Shown here: positions 33,008 through 42,687 of the stretch, one piece after another
How the letters are laid out: every line of letters begins with the position of its first letter
How positions within the stretch are numbered: the first letter of the stretch is position 1
Assembly (NCBI RefSeq): GCF_002796985.1
Contig: NZ_PEKX01000007.1
Location: 1-64,000 of the forward strand
DNA: 64,000 bases
Direction: 5' to 3'
From: Pseudomonas sp.
GTDB taxonomy: Bacteria; Pseudomonadota; Gammaproteobacteria; Pseudomonadales; Pseudomonadaceae
Program-made: the position numbers and the translations under genes
The notes under the pieces: model-generated
What the model was told of the DNA's origin: nothing
Database searches by the model: none
What the model saw: the letters and a program-made list of their open reading frames with translations, nothing else

Positions 33008-34747
33008 ATGAACCTTGCCCTGATCACGGCCTGCCCCAACGGCCAGATTTCCAGCGTGCTCAGCGCTCGCCTGCTGCGGGCGGCGGCCGAGCGCCTGGGC
33101 TGGTCGGTGTGTGTCGAACAATGCGACCCGCAGCATCCGGAGCGCCAGTTGAGCGAAGGCCAGATCGCCGCGGCCGACTGGGTGCTGGTGGTCAGTACGC
33201 AGCCGCTGGAGCTTTCGCGCTTCGCCGGCAAGCGTCTGGTTCAGGCCAGGCCGGCTGAAGCGCTGGCCGAGCCCGCCAGCTTCCTGCAGCGAGCGCAGGA
33301 AGAGGCGCAGGTCTGGCAGCCCGCCGAGCCGTCGAGCGCGCCGGTCGCAGTGGAGCGCGCAGCGAAAGTCGTTGCGGTCACTGCCTGCCCGACCGGTGTG
33401 GCGCACACCTTCATGGCGGCCGAGGCACTGCAACAGACGGCGCGGCAGATGGGCGTCGAGTTGCGGGTGGAAACCCAGGGCTCGGTTGGCGCGCGCAACC
33501 CGCTGACGGCGGAAGAAATCGCTGCCGCCGATGTGGTCCTGCTGGCGGCGGACATCGAGGTCAACCCCGAGCGTTTTGCCGGCAAGCGCATCTTCCGTTG
33601 CGGCACTGGCGTGGCGCTGAAGCAGCCGCAGACGATCATCGAGCGCGCACTGAAGGAAGCGACCGTGGAGTCGGCGCCGGCCGCCAGCAGCGGTTCGGCT
33701 CCGGCGAAGAGCGACGCACGCGGTGTCTACAAACACCTGCTCACCGGCGTGTCCTTCATGCTGCCGATGGTGGTGGCCGGCGGCCTGATGATCGCGCTGT
33801 CCTTCGTCTTCGGCATCGAGGCGTTCAAGCAGCAGGGCACCTTGGCAGCAGCGCTGATGCAGATCGGCGGCGACGCGGCGTTCAAGCTGATGGTGCCGAT
33901 GCTCGCCGGCTACATCGCCTGGTCCATCGCCGACCGTCCGGGCCTGGCGCCAGGAATGATCGGCGGGCTGCTGGCCAGCACGCTGGGCGCGGGCTTCCTC
34001 GGCGGCATAGTCGCCGGCCTGCTCGCGGGCTATTCGGCGCGGGCGATTGCCCAGTGGCTTCCGCTGCCGGCCAGCGTCGCGGCGCTCAAGCCGATCCTGA
34101 TCATTCCGCTGCTGGCCAGCCTGTTCACCGGGTTGGTGATGATCTACGTGGTGGGTTCGCCGGTGGCGGCGATGATGCGTTCGCTCACCGATTTTCTCGC
34201 CGGCATGGGCACCACCAACGCGGTCCTGCTCGGGCTGCTGCTGGGCGGGATGATGTGTGTTGACCTGGGCGGGCCGATCAACAAGGCCGCCTACGCGTTC
34301 TCCGTCGGGCTACTCGCTTCGCAGAGCTATGCGCCGATGGCGGCGGTGATGGCTGGTGGCATGGTCCCGCCGATTGGCATGGGCATCGCCACGCTGCTGG
34401 CGCGGCGCAAGTTCGCCCAGAGCGAGCGCGAGGCCGGCAAGGCGGCGCTGGTGCTGGGGCTGTGCTTCATCTCCGAGGGCGCGATTCCCTTTGCCGCGAA
34501 AGACCCGCTGCGGGTGATCCCGGCGAGCATCGCGGGCGGCGCGCTGACTGGCGCACTGTCGATGTTGTTCGGCTGCAAGCTGCTGGCGCCCCATGGCGGG
34601 CTGTTCGTGCTGCTGATCCCCAACGCGATGAACCACGCGCTGCTGTATCTGCTGGCGATTGCCATCGGCAGCGTGGTGACCGGGGTGCTCTATGCGCTGC
34701 TCAAGCGCGGCGAGGCGGCGCCGATGATGGTGATGGGGCAGGTATAA
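33008..34747 (+). CDS. fruA: Fructose-specific PTS EIIBC permease
   Basis: 579 residues. Two EIIB-type domains (about 1-100 and 115-215; the active one has the phospho-Cys motif TACPTGVAHTFMAAE) are followed by an Ala/Ser-rich linker and the polytopic EIIC domain (about 240-575) with about nine membrane segments. It imports fructose and releases fructose-1-phosphate for FruK. The ATG at 33008 has AAGAGG 7 bases upstream; an ATG six bases earlier is possible. It is the last gene of fruBKA, and a REP pair follows 16 bases after the stop. Confidence 0.94.
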   Translation: MNLALITACPNGQISSVLSARLLRAAAERLGWSVCVEQCDPQHPERQLSEGQIAAADWVLVVSTQPLELSRFAGKRLVQARPAEALAEPASFLQRAQEEAQVWQPAEPSSAPVAVERAAKVVAVTACPTGVAHTFMAAEALQQTARQMGVELRVETQGSVGARNPLTAEEIAAADVVLLAADIEVNPERFAGKRIFRCGTGVALKQPQTIIERALKEATVESAPAASSGSAPAKSDARGVYKHLLTGVSFMLPMVVAGGLMIALSFVFGIEAFKQQGTLAAALMQIGGDAAFKLMVPMLAGYIAWSIADRPGLAPGMIGGLLASTLGAGFLGGIVAGLLAGYSARAIAQWLPLPASVAALKPILIIPLLASLFTGLVMIYVVGSPVAAMMRSLTDFLAGMGTTNAVLLGLLLGGMMCVDLGGPINKAAYAFSVGLLASQSYAPMAAVMAGGMVPPIGMGIATLLARRKFAQSEREAGKAALVLGLCFISEGAIPFAAKDPLRVIPASIAGGALTGALSMLFGCKLLAPHGGLFVLLIPNAMNHALLYLLAIAIGSVVTGVLYALLKRGEAAPMMVMGQV

Positions 34748-34763
34748 CGGAGCGGGCCTTGGC

Positions 34764-34835
34764 GTAGGAGCGGACTCCGTCCGCGATTGGATTCCGGCGT
34801 GATGCGGACCTATCGCGGACGGAGTCCGCTCCTAC
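34764..34835. repeat. REP pair (BIME) after fruA
   Basis: Two inverted REPs: GTAGGAGCGGACTCCGTCCG at 34764 onward and its complement ending CCGCTCCTAC at 34835. The subtype resembles the one at 27098 (GTAGGAGCGGA), differing from the GAGCTTGCTC subtype elsewhere in the window. It lies between fruA and the convergent end of ugd. Confidence 0.85.
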
Positions 34836-34941
34836 ACATTTCTTCAGCGCCGATGCGGCGGATAACCCGCTCCGGGTTATGCGCCCTACAGTTCTGTGTG
34901 GCGATGTTCGCGAGCCGTGGCTTTACAGATTAAGGCTGGCG

Positions 34942-36324
34942 TCAGGCGCTGCGGCGGGGGCGCTGTTCGACGACCTGTGCCGGCACTGGCAGGCGGTGCG
35001 AGTCGCCACGGCCCATGGGGAAATACTCGAAGCCGTAGCGCGCCACGCGCTCGGGGTCGAACAGGTTGCGGCCGTCGAAGATCACCGGCGTTTTCAGGCG
35101 GCTGGCCACCAGTTCGAAGTCCGGCGCCTTGAACTGCCGCCATTCGGTGCAGATCACCAGGGCGTCGGCGCCGCCCAGGGTGGCCTCCGGAGTCCCCATC
35201 AGGGTCAGGCGCTCATCATGGCCGTACAGGCGCTGCGCTTCGGGCATCGCTTCGGGGTCGAAGGCGCGGACCTTGGCGCCGGCAGCCCACAGGGCTTCCA
35301 TCAGGGTGCGGCTGGGTGCGTCGCGCATGTCGTCGGTGTTGGGCTTGAACGACAGGCCCCAGAGCGCGAAGGTGCGGCCCTTGAGCTTGCCGCCGTAGTA
35401 GCTGCGGATGCGCTCGAACAGCTTGCTCTTCTGCCGCTGGTTCACCGCTTCCACGGCGCGCAGCAGGTCGCTGGAGCAGTGGGCTTCCTCGGCGCTCTGT
35501 ATCAGCGCCTGGACGTCCTTGGGGAAGCACGAGCCGCCGTAGCCACAGCCGGGGTAGATGAAGTGGTAGCCGATGCGCGGGTCAGCGCCCATGCCCTGGC
35601 GCACTGCCTCGATGTCGGCGCCCAGGTGCTCGGCGAGCTCGGCGATCTGGTTGATGAAGCTGATTTTGGTCGCGAGCATGCAGTTGGCGGCGTACTTGGT
35701 CAGCTCCGCGCTGCGCAGGTTCATGCTGAGGATACGGTCGTGGTTGCGGTTGAACGGCTCGTAGATCTCGCGCATCACGTCCAGCACGACGGGGCTTTCG
35801 CAGCCGATAACGATACGGTCGGGCTTGCGGCAATCGGCCAGGGCCGAGCCTTCCTTGAGGAATTCGGGGTTGGAGACAATCTCGTAGTCCAGGCTGCGGC
35901 CGGCTTCGGCGAGCACCGCCTGGATCCTGGCTTTGACACGGTCGCCAGTGCCCACCGGCACGGTGGACTTCTCGACGATGATCACCGGCTGGGTGCGGTT
36001 GCGGGCGATGCCTTCGGCCACCGCCAGCACGGCGCGCAGGTCGGCAGAGCCATCGGGCAGCGGCGGGGTGCCGACGGCGATGAACTGCACGCGACCATGG
36101 GCGGCGGCTTCCACGACGTCGCTGGTAAAGCGCAGGCGGCCGGCTTCCAGGTTGTCTTTCACCAGCTCGGCCAGGCCCGGTTCGAAGATGCTGATCTGCC
36201 CGCGCTTGAGCTTGGCGATCTTGTCCTCGTCGATGTCCATGCACAGGACGTCGTGACCCACTTCGGCCATCACCGCGGCCTGCACCAGGCCCACATAACC
36301 GATTCCGAATACGCTGATTTTCAT
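34942..36324 (-). CDS. ugd: UDP-glucose 6-dehydrogenase
   Basis: 460 residues. It oxidises UDP-glucose to UDP-glucuronate, the precursor of aminoarabinose. N-terminal Rossmann motif VFGIGYVGLVQA, the catalytic Cys in PGCGYGGSCFPKD, and C-terminal SFKPNTDDMRDAPS. The length is normal. It is the last gene of the arn operon, 40 bases after arnF, as in P. aeruginosa. Confidence 0.95.
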   Translation of the reverse strand: MKISVFGIGYVGLVQAAVMAEVGHDVLCMDIDEDKIAKLKRGQISIFEPGLAELVKDNLEAGRLRFTSDVVEAAAHGRVQFIAVGTPPLPDGSADLRAVLAVAEGIARNRTQPVIIVEKSTVPVGTGDRVKARIQAVLAEAGRSLDYEIVSNPEFLKEGSALADCRKPDRIVIGCESPVVLDVMREIYEPFNRNHDRILSMNLRSAELTKYAANCMLATKISFINQIAELAEHLGADIEAVRQGMGADPRIGYHFIYPGCGYGGSCFPKDVQALIQSAEEAHCSSDLLRAVEAVNQRQKSKLFERIRSYYGGKLKGRTFALWGLSFKPNTDDMRDAPSRTLMEALWAAGAKVRAFDPEAMPEAQRLYGHDERLTLMGTPEATLGGADALVICTEWRQFKAPDFELVASRLKTPVIFDGRNLFDPERVARYGFEYFPMGRGDSHRLPVPAQVVEQRPRRSA

Positions 36325-36364
36325 GATGTGCTCTCCCGAAAAGGGACTCGAAGCGGGATTGAGG

Positions 36365-36793
36365 TCAATCGAACTGCGCGTGCTCGGAGCGAGCGTCGCT
36401 GGGTTTGATGACGGTTGTTCTGTTCTGGCGGCGTGGCGCGTTGATTGCGATCACGCCAGCGATCACCAGGGCTACGCCCAGGGTGCGTGACAGGCTCAGG
36501 GGTTCGCCCAGGCCCGGCAGCACGGCGGCGCCGAGGTAGACGAGCGCGTAGCTCAGGCTCAGCCACGAGTAGGCGCGGCTGAGCGGCAGATGTTTCAGGG
36601 CGAGCAGCCAGCAGAGCATGGACAGGGCGTAGGCCAGCACCGCGCCGGCCAGCGCCAGCAGGGCAGCCACGTCCAGCTGCGCCAGCTCGAACGGCCACTG
36701 CGTGGGCAGGCGCGTCATGCTCCAGCGCATGCCCAGTTGCGCGCCGCTGACCAGCAGTACGCTGCCCAGGGCAAAGGCGATGCCGCGCTTCAT
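36365..36793 (-). CDS. arnF: Undecaprenyl-phosphate-aminoarabinose flippase subunit ArnF
   Basis: 142 residues, small multidrug resistance-like fold with four predicted membrane helices. With ArnE it is proposed to flip undecaprenyl-phosphate-L-Ara4N across the inner membrane. It overlaps arnE by four bases (ATGA) and precedes ugd. Identity rests mainly on operon position and topology, since sequence conservation in this family is modest. Confidence 0.88.
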   Translation of the reverse strand: MKRGIAFALGSVLLVSGAQLGMRWSMTRLPTQWPFELAQLDVAALLALAGAVLAYALSMLCWLLALKHLPLSRAYSWLSLSYALVYLGAAVLPGLGEPLSLSRTLGVALVIAGVIAINAPRRQNRTTVIKPSDARSEHAQFD

Positions 36794-37134
36794 GAGTGCA
36801 TCCCCAGCAGGACAACACCACCGACGATCAGAGCCACGCCGAACCAGTGGCGGGCGTCGATACGCTCGCCGAACAGGCGGCTCGCCAGCAGGGTCACCAG
36901 GACGAAGTTCAGGCTCAGCATCGGGTAGGCGACGCCCACTTCCAGGCGCTGCAGAACGAGCAACCAGAGCAGCAGCCCGCCGCCCAGGCAGGCGACGGCC
37001 AGCATCAGCCAGGGCGAGAAAAGCTTGGCCGAGAGGCTCGACGGCGCGCCGCGCCAGCTTTCCACGGCGAACTTCTGCGCCAGTTGGCCCAGGCAGGTGA
37101 GCAGGCAGACGCTGGCCAGCAGCAGGGCGGTCAT
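36790..37134 (-). CDS. arnE: Undecaprenyl-phosphate-aminoarabinose flippase subunit ArnE
   Basis: 114 residues with four hydrophobic segments of the EamA/SMR type (LLASVCLLTCLGQLAQKFAV, LMLAVACLGGGLLLWLLVL, PMLSLNFVLVTLLASRLFGE, and a C-terminal VALIVGGVVLLG). It is the partner of ArnF. It overlaps both arnT upstream and arnF downstream by ATGA. Confidence 0.9.
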   Translation of the reverse strand: MTALLLASVCLLTCLGQLAQKFAVESWRGAPSSLSAKLFSPWLMLAVACLGGGLLLWLLVLQRLEVGVAYPMLSLNFVLVTLLASRLFGERIDARHWFGVALIVGGVVLLGMHS

Positions 37135-38777
37135 GGCGCGGCCTGGGGAATCAGCAGGACCACGAGATGGTTCTGCCGGTAGCTGATGGCGTCGCTGGGG
37201 AGCATCGCCAGCTCTGCTTCATCGCTGGCGCTGTTGACCCGCATGATCACGCCGATGGAGCCCTCGGCGCGGGCGCGGTCGATCCACGCGTGGATATCTT
37301 CTGGGGCGATGCTGCGTCCCCGGCCTTCGGGGTAGCCCAGGCCGTACTTCAACTCGCCCTCGGTGTTGAACAGGGTGATGTCGCTGCGTTGGGTGCGCCA
37401 GGCCAGGGCGGTGGCGGCACCCAGGTCGTTGCTCAGCAGGCTGCGCGCACCCTTGAGCTGGTCCAGATGCTCGGCGATGAACTGGTCGGGCATCTTGCTG
37501 TTGACCATCTTGTTCGGCATCGCATTGGGCACCAGCGCCACCAGCAGCCAGGCTGCAAAGGCTGGCGCCGCCCAGAGGCGATTGGGGCGCAGCAGTTGCA
37601 GCAGGCCGGCGAGCCCCCAGGCGAAGCAGACCAGGGCGATCATCAGCACGCTGGGCAGTTCGTCGTGGTACTGCGGGTGGCGGGCTTGCATGAGCAGCAG
37701 GCCGGCCAGCGCGCTGCTGCCCAGCAGCAGGTTGAGCGCGCCGTTGAGTTTCAGGGCGACCTGCTTGCGCTGCTGCAGCGCGCGGCCGATGGCGTCGGCC
37801 ATCAGCAGGGCCAGCGGGGCGAAGCAAGGCATGATGTAGGTCGGCAGCTTGCCCTTGGCCAGGCTGAAGAACAGGAAGGGCATGGCGAACCACAGCAGCA
37901 GGAACACCAGCTTCGAGTCGCGCCAGCCTTTGAGCCCGTTACGCAGCGCGGGGAAGATCAGCACCGCCCAGGGCAGTGCACTGGCGAACAACAGCGGGAC
38001 GAAGAACCAGAGCGGGCGGCCATGCTGGGCGTCTTCCCCGGCGAAGCGGCGAATGTGCTCGTGCCAGAAGAAGAAGTCCCAGAAGTCCGGCTCGCGGGCA
38101 TGGATCAGCAGCACCCAGGGGGCGCAGACCAGCGCCGCTACCAGTACGGCGAGCGGCCCGTAGCGCAGCAGTTCGCCGAAACGCTTCTGCAGCACGGCGT
38201 AGGGCAGGCCGACGATCACCGGCAGCAGGAAGGCGAGGAACCCCTTGGTCATGAAGCCGAACGCGCAGGCCGCGCCCAGCAGGCTCCAGGCGGCGAAGCG
38301 CCCGCGCGCAGTGGTGGCGTCGAAGGCGAACCACAGGGCGCCAAGGCTGAGGTTCACGCACAGGGTGAACTGCGGGTCCAGGTTGGCGTAGCCCGCCTGG
38401 CCTGCTATCAGCCCGAAGCTCATGTACAGCAGGCCCGCGGCCCAGGTGCGACGCGGGTCGTTCCACAGCCGGCGGGCGACCAGGATGACCAGCAGGGTGC
38501 TCAGCGCGGTCACCAGCGCCGAGCCGAAGCGCACGCCGAACAGGTTCTGCCCGAAAACCGCCTGGCTGGCTGCAGTCAGCCAGTAGCCGCCGGTGGGCTT
38601 CTCGAAGTAGCGCAGGCCGAGCAGGTGCGGGGAAACCCAGTCGCCACTCTGCAGCATGGACTGGCTGATCTGCGCGTTGCGTGACTCGTCGGGGATCCAC
38701 AGTCCGTGGAAGGCCATCGGCAGCAGGATGCACAGCACGAAGGCGGCCAGGAGTGTGGGGTAGGCCAGGCGCTTCAT
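37131..38777 (-). CDS. arnT: Aminoarabinose transferase (lipid A modification)
   Basis: 548 residues, a polytopic GT-C glycosyltransferase (about 12 membrane helices, then a periplasmic C-terminal domain). It moves L-Ara4N from undecaprenyl phosphate to lipid A phosphates, lowering affinity for polymyxins. The start MKRLAYPTLL overlaps the arnD stop, and the catalytic Asp/Glu region WIPDESRNA is near the N terminus as in ArnT. An open frame continues upstream to 39515 only as a shadow of arnD. Confidence 0.94.
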   Translation of the reverse strand: MKRLAYPTLLAAFVLCILLPMAFHGLWIPDESRNAQISQSMLQSGDWVSPHLLGLRYFEKPTGGYWLTAASQAVFGQNLFGVRFGSALVTALSTLLVILVARRLWNDPRRTWAAGLLYMSFGLIAGQAGYANLDPQFTLCVNLSLGALWFAFDATTARGRFAAWSLLGAACAFGFMTKGFLAFLLPVIVGLPYAVLQKRFGELLRYGPLAVLVAALVCAPWVLLIHAREPDFWDFFFWHEHIRRFAGEDAQHGRPLWFFVPLLFASALPWAVLIFPALRNGLKGWRDSKLVFLLLWFAMPFLFFSLAKGKLPTYIMPCFAPLALLMADAIGRALQQRKQVALKLNGALNLLLGSSALAGLLLMQARHPQYHDELPSVLMIALVCFAWGLAGLLQLLRPNRLWAAPAFAAWLLVALVPNAMPNKMVNSKMPDQFIAEHLDQLKGARSLLSNDLGAATALAWRTQRSDITLFNTEGELKYGLGYPEGRGRSIAPEDIHAWIDRARAEGSIGVIMRVNSASDEAELAMLPSDAISYRQNHLVVLLIPQAAP

Positions 38778-39658
38778 GCGTGCTGGACCCCCAGCCAGCC
38801 TTCGCGGCCTGCCAGTTCGCCGCGCACCAGGCGGGCCTCCGGCAGGGTGGTCGGGTCGTCCGGCAGCAGCCGGCCAAGGGGCACGAAGCGAATGCCGCTG
38901 GCGCGGGTCTGGGCCAGCAGGCGGCGGAAGTCGTGGGCCATGAGAATGCCCTCGACTTCGGCGTGAATGGTGTACACGTTCAAGGCGTCCATGTCGAAGC
39001 GGGAAAGGATGTAGTCGTTGAAGGCGGAGGGAGCCACCTGTGGCCCCACGACTTCGTCGAAGGTCGGCATGTCCACCGGGATCTGCGGGGTGCCGGCGCG
39101 GCCGTCGGCCAGGCGCGGGCGGAACGGTGAACGGCCGCGGCAGTCGCTGTTGTAGCGGAAGCCGAAACGCTCCTTGGCTTCCACGGTGCGCTCGTCGGCG
39201 CGCCAGCCGGCCACTGCCGAGCACTGCACCGGGTTGCCGAGGATGTCGGCGAGGGTGTCCACGCCGAGGCGGATCTGCTGCTCCAGTTGCTGCGCGCTCC
39301 AGCGCCCGGCGTTGGCCTGCCAGCCGTGGTGGTCCCAGGCGTGCAGGCCGACTTCGTGGCCGGCGTCCTGGGCGCGCCGCATCAGGTGGCCCAGGTCGCG
39401 GCCGATGGGCTTGCCCGGCCAGGCGGTGCCGGCCAGGAGGATGTCCCAGCCATACAGCCCGGCGGCATTGGAGCGCAGCATCTTCCACAGGAACTGCGGG
39501 CGAATCAGGCGCCACAAGTGCCGACCCATGTTGTCGGGGCCGACGCTGAAGAAGAAGGTCGCCTTCACGTCGGCCTCGGCGAGCATGTCCAGCAGCCGTG
39601 GCACACCATCACGGGTGCCACGGTAGGTGTCGACGTCGATGCGCAGTCCCGCTCTCAT
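38774..39658 (-). CDS. arnD: 4-deoxy-4-formamido-arabinose-phosphoundecaprenol deformylase
   Basis: 294 residues, a NodB-like polysaccharide deacetylase fold. It deformylates the undecaprenyl-phosphate-bound Ara4FN. Family motifs: RIDVDTYRGTRDGVP at the N terminus (the metal-binding Asp pair) and VGLHAWDHHGWQ (metal His residues). It sits between arnA and arnT with overlaps at both ends. Confidence 0.95.
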   Translation of the reverse strand: MRAGLRIDVDTYRGTRDGVPRLLDMLAEADVKATFFFSVGPDNMGRHLWRLIRPQFLWKMLRSNAAGLYGWDILLAGTAWPGKPIGRDLGHLMRRAQDAGHEVGLHAWDHHGWQANAGRWSAQQLEQQIRLGVDTLADILGNPVQCSAVAGWRADERTVEAKERFGFRYNSDCRGRSPFRPRLADGRAGTPQIPVDMPTFDEVVGPQVAPSAFNDYILSRFDMDALNVYTIHAEVEGILMAHDFRRLLAQTRASGIRFVPLGRLLPDDPTTLPEARLVRGELAGREGWLGVQHA

Positions 39659-41679
39659 CAGGCGATGCTTTTCTTCAGCGGGACGGCGTGGGGCACACCG
39701 CCGGCACGTTCAGCCAGGGCTTCACGGAGGAAGAAGTCCAGGGTCTTGCCGATGGTGGCGGCCAGCTCCACGCTCGGCTGCCAGTTCAGCAGGCGGCGAG
39801 CGTTCTCGATGCTCGGTTTGCGGTGCGAAACGTCCTGGTAGCCTTCGCCGTAGAAGCTGCGGCTTTCCACTTCGCGGAAGCCGGCGAAGGGCGGGAACTG
39901 GTCGCGCAGCGGGTGAGCCTCGAACTGGCGCAGCAGTTCTTCGCCCAACTGGCGGATGCTGGCTTCGTTGTCCGGGTTGCCAATGTTGACGATCTGCCCG
40001 TCGCAGCGGCTGCCGTCGTTGTCGATGATCCGTGCCAGCGCCTCGATGCCGTCGTCCACGTCGGTGAAGCAGCGCTTCTGCTCGCCGCCGTCGACCAGGC
40101 GGATCGGGGTGCCTTCCACCAGGTGCAGGATCAGCTGGGTGATGGCGCGGGAGCTGCCGATGCGGGCTGAGTCCAGACGGTCCAGGCGCGGGCCCATCCA
40201 GTTGAACGGACGGAACAGGGTGAACTTCAGGCCCTTCTGGCCATAGGCCCAGATGACGCGGTCGAGCAGTTGCTTGGAGACCGAGTAGATCCAGCGCTGC
40301 TTGTTGATCGGGCCGACGATGAGGTTGGACTTGTCTTCGTCGAAGTTGGCGTCGCTGCACATGCCGTACACCTCGGAGGTGGACGGGAAGATCACGCGCT
40401 TGTTGTACTTCACGCAGTAGCGGACCAGCTTGAGGTTTTCCTCGAAGTCCAGCTCGAACACGCGCAGCGGGTTGCGGGTGTATTCGATGGGCGTGGCGAT
40501 GGCCACCAGCGGCAGGACCACATCGCACTTCTTGATGTGGTACTCGATCCACTCGGTGTGGATGCTGATGTCGCCTTCGACGAAGTGGAAGTCCGGGTTG
40601 CCCTTCAGGCGTTCGATGGCATCGGAGCCGATGTCCAGGCCATAGACCTCGTAGTTGCCGTCGCGCAGCAGGCGCTCGGAGAGGTGGTTGCCGATGAAAC
40701 CGTTGACGCCGAGGATCAGTACGCGGGTCTTGCGCTTGGGTTTGCCGACGCCGCCGTGCAGGCGCGAGCCGTCCACCAGGCCCATCTCGCGGGCCAGTTG
40801 GGGGCCGGCGAGGAACAGGCCGCTGTCGCCCTGCTGGCCGGAGAGGATTTCCAGCGAGTCTTCGCCGCAGGCGATGCGCAGCGGTTCAACGGAAAGCACG
40901 GAGCCGGGCGCCAGGCCGTTGTTGCCGGCGACCAGACGCGAGCTCCAGACGATCAGCTTGCGATCGCCCACCGGGGCGAAGGCGCCGGGGTACGGCTGGG
41001 TCACGGCGCGCACCAGGTTGTGCAGTTCGCGGGCAGGGCGTTTCCAGTCGAGCTGGCCGTCCGCCGGCGTGCGGCGACCGAAGTAGCTGGCGCGGGATTC
41101 GTCCTGGGCGACTTCCTGCAGCTCACCGCGCGCCAGGCGGGGGAGCGCGGCAGCGAGCAGTTCGCGGGTGGCTTCGCGCAGCTTGCCGTGCAGCACCAGT
41201 GCGGTGTCATCAGGGGCAATGGCGACGCTCTGCTGGGCGAGGATGCCACCGGCGTCGGCGCGCTTGACCATGCGGTGCAGGGTCACGCCGGTTTCGCTTT
41301 CGCCATTGACCAGAACCCAGTTGGCCGGGGCGCGGCCACGGTAGCGCGGCAGCAGCGAACCATGCAGGTTGTAGGCACCGACGGCGGCGCAGGCCAACAG
41401 GTCTTCGCTGAGCAGATGGCGGTAATAGAAGGAGAAGATGTACTGCGGCTGCAGCTCGCGGATGCGCGCGACCCACAGCGGATGGTTGACGTCTTCCGGA
41501 GCGTGCACGGGAATGCCCAGGCGTGCGCAGAGCTGCGCCACCGAGCCGTAGAAGCGATTTTCCTTGGGATCGTCGGCGTGGGTGAAGACGGCGTCGATCT
41601 GGTAACCGGCGGCGAGCAGCGCCTCGATGCCGGCGCAGCCGAAGTCGTGATAGGCGAAGACGATGGTCTGCTGGGTCAT
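39658..41679 (-). CDS. arnA: Bifunctional UDP-Ara4N formyltransferase / UDP-glucuronate decarboxylase
   Basis: 673 residues. The N-terminal formyltransferase domain (about 1-305) keeps the catalytic triad environment (NLHGSLLPRYRG and RMVKRADAGGI). The C-terminal SDR-type decarboxylase domain (about 318-665) has VLILGVNGFIGNHL, a Ser/Thr-rich FPSTSEVYGMC and the Tyr/Lys pair of RWIYSVSKQLLD. It makes UDP-Ara4O and N-formylates UDP-Ara4N. The start overlaps the arnC stop. Confidence 0.97.
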   Translation of the reverse strand: MTQQTIVFAYHDFGCAGIEALLAAGYQIDAVFTHADDPKENRFYGSVAQLCARLGIPVHAPEDVNHPLWVARIRELQPQYIFSFYYRHLLSEDLLACAAVGAYNLHGSLLPRYRGRAPANWVLVNGESETGVTLHRMVKRADAGGILAQQSVAIAPDDTALVLHGKLREATRELLAAALPRLARGELQEVAQDESRASYFGRRTPADGQLDWKRPARELHNLVRAVTQPYPGAFAPVGDRKLIVWSSRLVAGNNGLAPGSVLSVEPLRIACGEDSLEILSGQQGDSGLFLAGPQLAREMGLVDGSRLHGGVGKPKRKTRVLILGVNGFIGNHLSERLLRDGNYEVYGLDIGSDAIERLKGNPDFHFVEGDISIHTEWIEYHIKKCDVVLPLVAIATPIEYTRNPLRVFELDFEENLKLVRYCVKYNKRVIFPSTSEVYGMCSDANFDEDKSNLIVGPINKQRWIYSVSKQLLDRVIWAYGQKGLKFTLFRPFNWMGPRLDRLDSARIGSSRAITQLILHLVEGTPIRLVDGGEQKRCFTDVDDGIEALARIIDNDGSRCDGQIVNIGNPDNEASIRQLGEELLRQFEAHPLRDQFPPFAGFREVESRSFYGEGYQDVSHRKPSIENARRLLNWQPSVELAATIGKTLDFFLREALAERAGGVPHAVPLKKSIA

Positions 41680-42680
41680 GGCTGGATGGACTCGAAAGAA
41701 GGGGAAGAAGAGGAAATCTGCGGACGCGGCGCATCGGCGCGGACGATGCGCTCGATGAAGAAGCGGGGACGGGCGCGCACATCGTTGTACATGCGGCCCA
41801 GGTACTCACCGAGCAGGCCCATGCCGACCAGCTGCACGCCGGTGAACATGAACAGCACGGCGAACAGCACGAATGTGCCGTGGCCGGCCCAGGCGGCGCC
41901 GAACAGCAGTCGCAGCACCAGCAACATCAGCGCGAAAGCGAAGCCGGCCACTGCCATGCCGCCGCCGACGAAAGACAGCAGGCGCAGCGGCGAGGTGGTC
42001 ATGCAGGTGACCAGGTCGAACATCAGGTTGATCAGGCGCACGAAGTCATACTTCGATTCGCCGTGCTCGCGCTCGGCGTGGGCGACGAGAATCTCGCTGG
42101 TGTGGCGGGCGAAACTGTTGGCCAGGATCGGGATGAAGGTGCTGCGCTCGCGGCAGGCGAGCATCGCCTTGACGATGCTCGCGCGGTAAGCGCGCAGCAT
42201 GCAGCCGTAGTCGTTCATGGCGACGCCGGTAGAGCGCTGCACGGCGAGGTTGATCAGCTTCGACGGCCAGCGGCGCAGGGCGGAATCCTGGCGTTGCTGG
42301 CGTACGCTGCCGACCACGTCGTAGCCCTTGGCGGCTTCTTCCACCAGGCGCGGGATTTCTTCCGGCGGGTTCTGCAGGTCGGCGTCGAGGGTGATCACCA
42401 GGTCGCCCTGGCATTGCTCGAAGCCGGCCATGATCGCGGCGTGCTGGCCGTAGTTGCGGTTGAGGATCACCGCCACCACGTGGCTGCCGGGCGCCTCGGC
42501 GGCTTCCTGCAGCAACTCGGCAGAGCTGTCGCGGCTGCCGTCGTCGATCAGCACGATCTCGTAGTCGCGGCCCAGTTGTTCGCAGGCGGCGTTGGTACGG
42601 CGCAGCAGCTCGGGCAGGCTGGCCTCTTCGTTGTACACCGGGATGACGATGGACACACGGTGGATCGGATAGGGTTTCAC
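41676..42680 (-). CDS. arnC: Undecaprenyl-phosphate 4-deoxy-4-formamido-arabinose transferase
   Basis: 334 residues. The N-terminal GT2 glycosyltransferase domain (VSIVIPVYNEE, VLIDDGSRDSS, VITLDADLQNPPEEIPRL) is followed by two C-terminal membrane helices near 235-260 and 270-295. It attaches Ara4FN to undecaprenyl phosphate on the cytoplasmic face. It starts 7 bases after arnB and overlaps arnA by four bases. Confidence 0.96.
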   Translation of the reverse strand: MKPYPIHRVSIVIPVYNEEASLPELLRRTNAACEQLGRDYEIVLIDDGSRDSSAELLQEAAEAPGSHVVAVILNRNYGQHAAIMAGFEQCQGDLVITLDADLQNPPEEIPRLVEEAAKGYDVVGSVRQQRQDSALRRWPSKLINLAVQRSTGVAMNDYGCMLRAYRASIVKAMLACRERSTFIPILANSFARHTSEILVAHAEREHGESKYDFVRLINLMFDLVTCMTTSPLRLLSFVGGGMAVAGFAFALMLLVLRLLFGAAWAGHGTFVLFAVLFMFTGVQLVGMGLLGEYLGRMYNDVRARPRFFIERIVRADAPRPQISSSSPSFESIQP

Positions 42681-42687
42681 GACGGCA

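Noticed and set aside
37131..39515. 794-residue arnT with an N-terminal extension
   Set aside because: The extension is the complement-frame shadow of arnD (Arg/Pro/His rich); the family start and ATGA overlap are at 38777.
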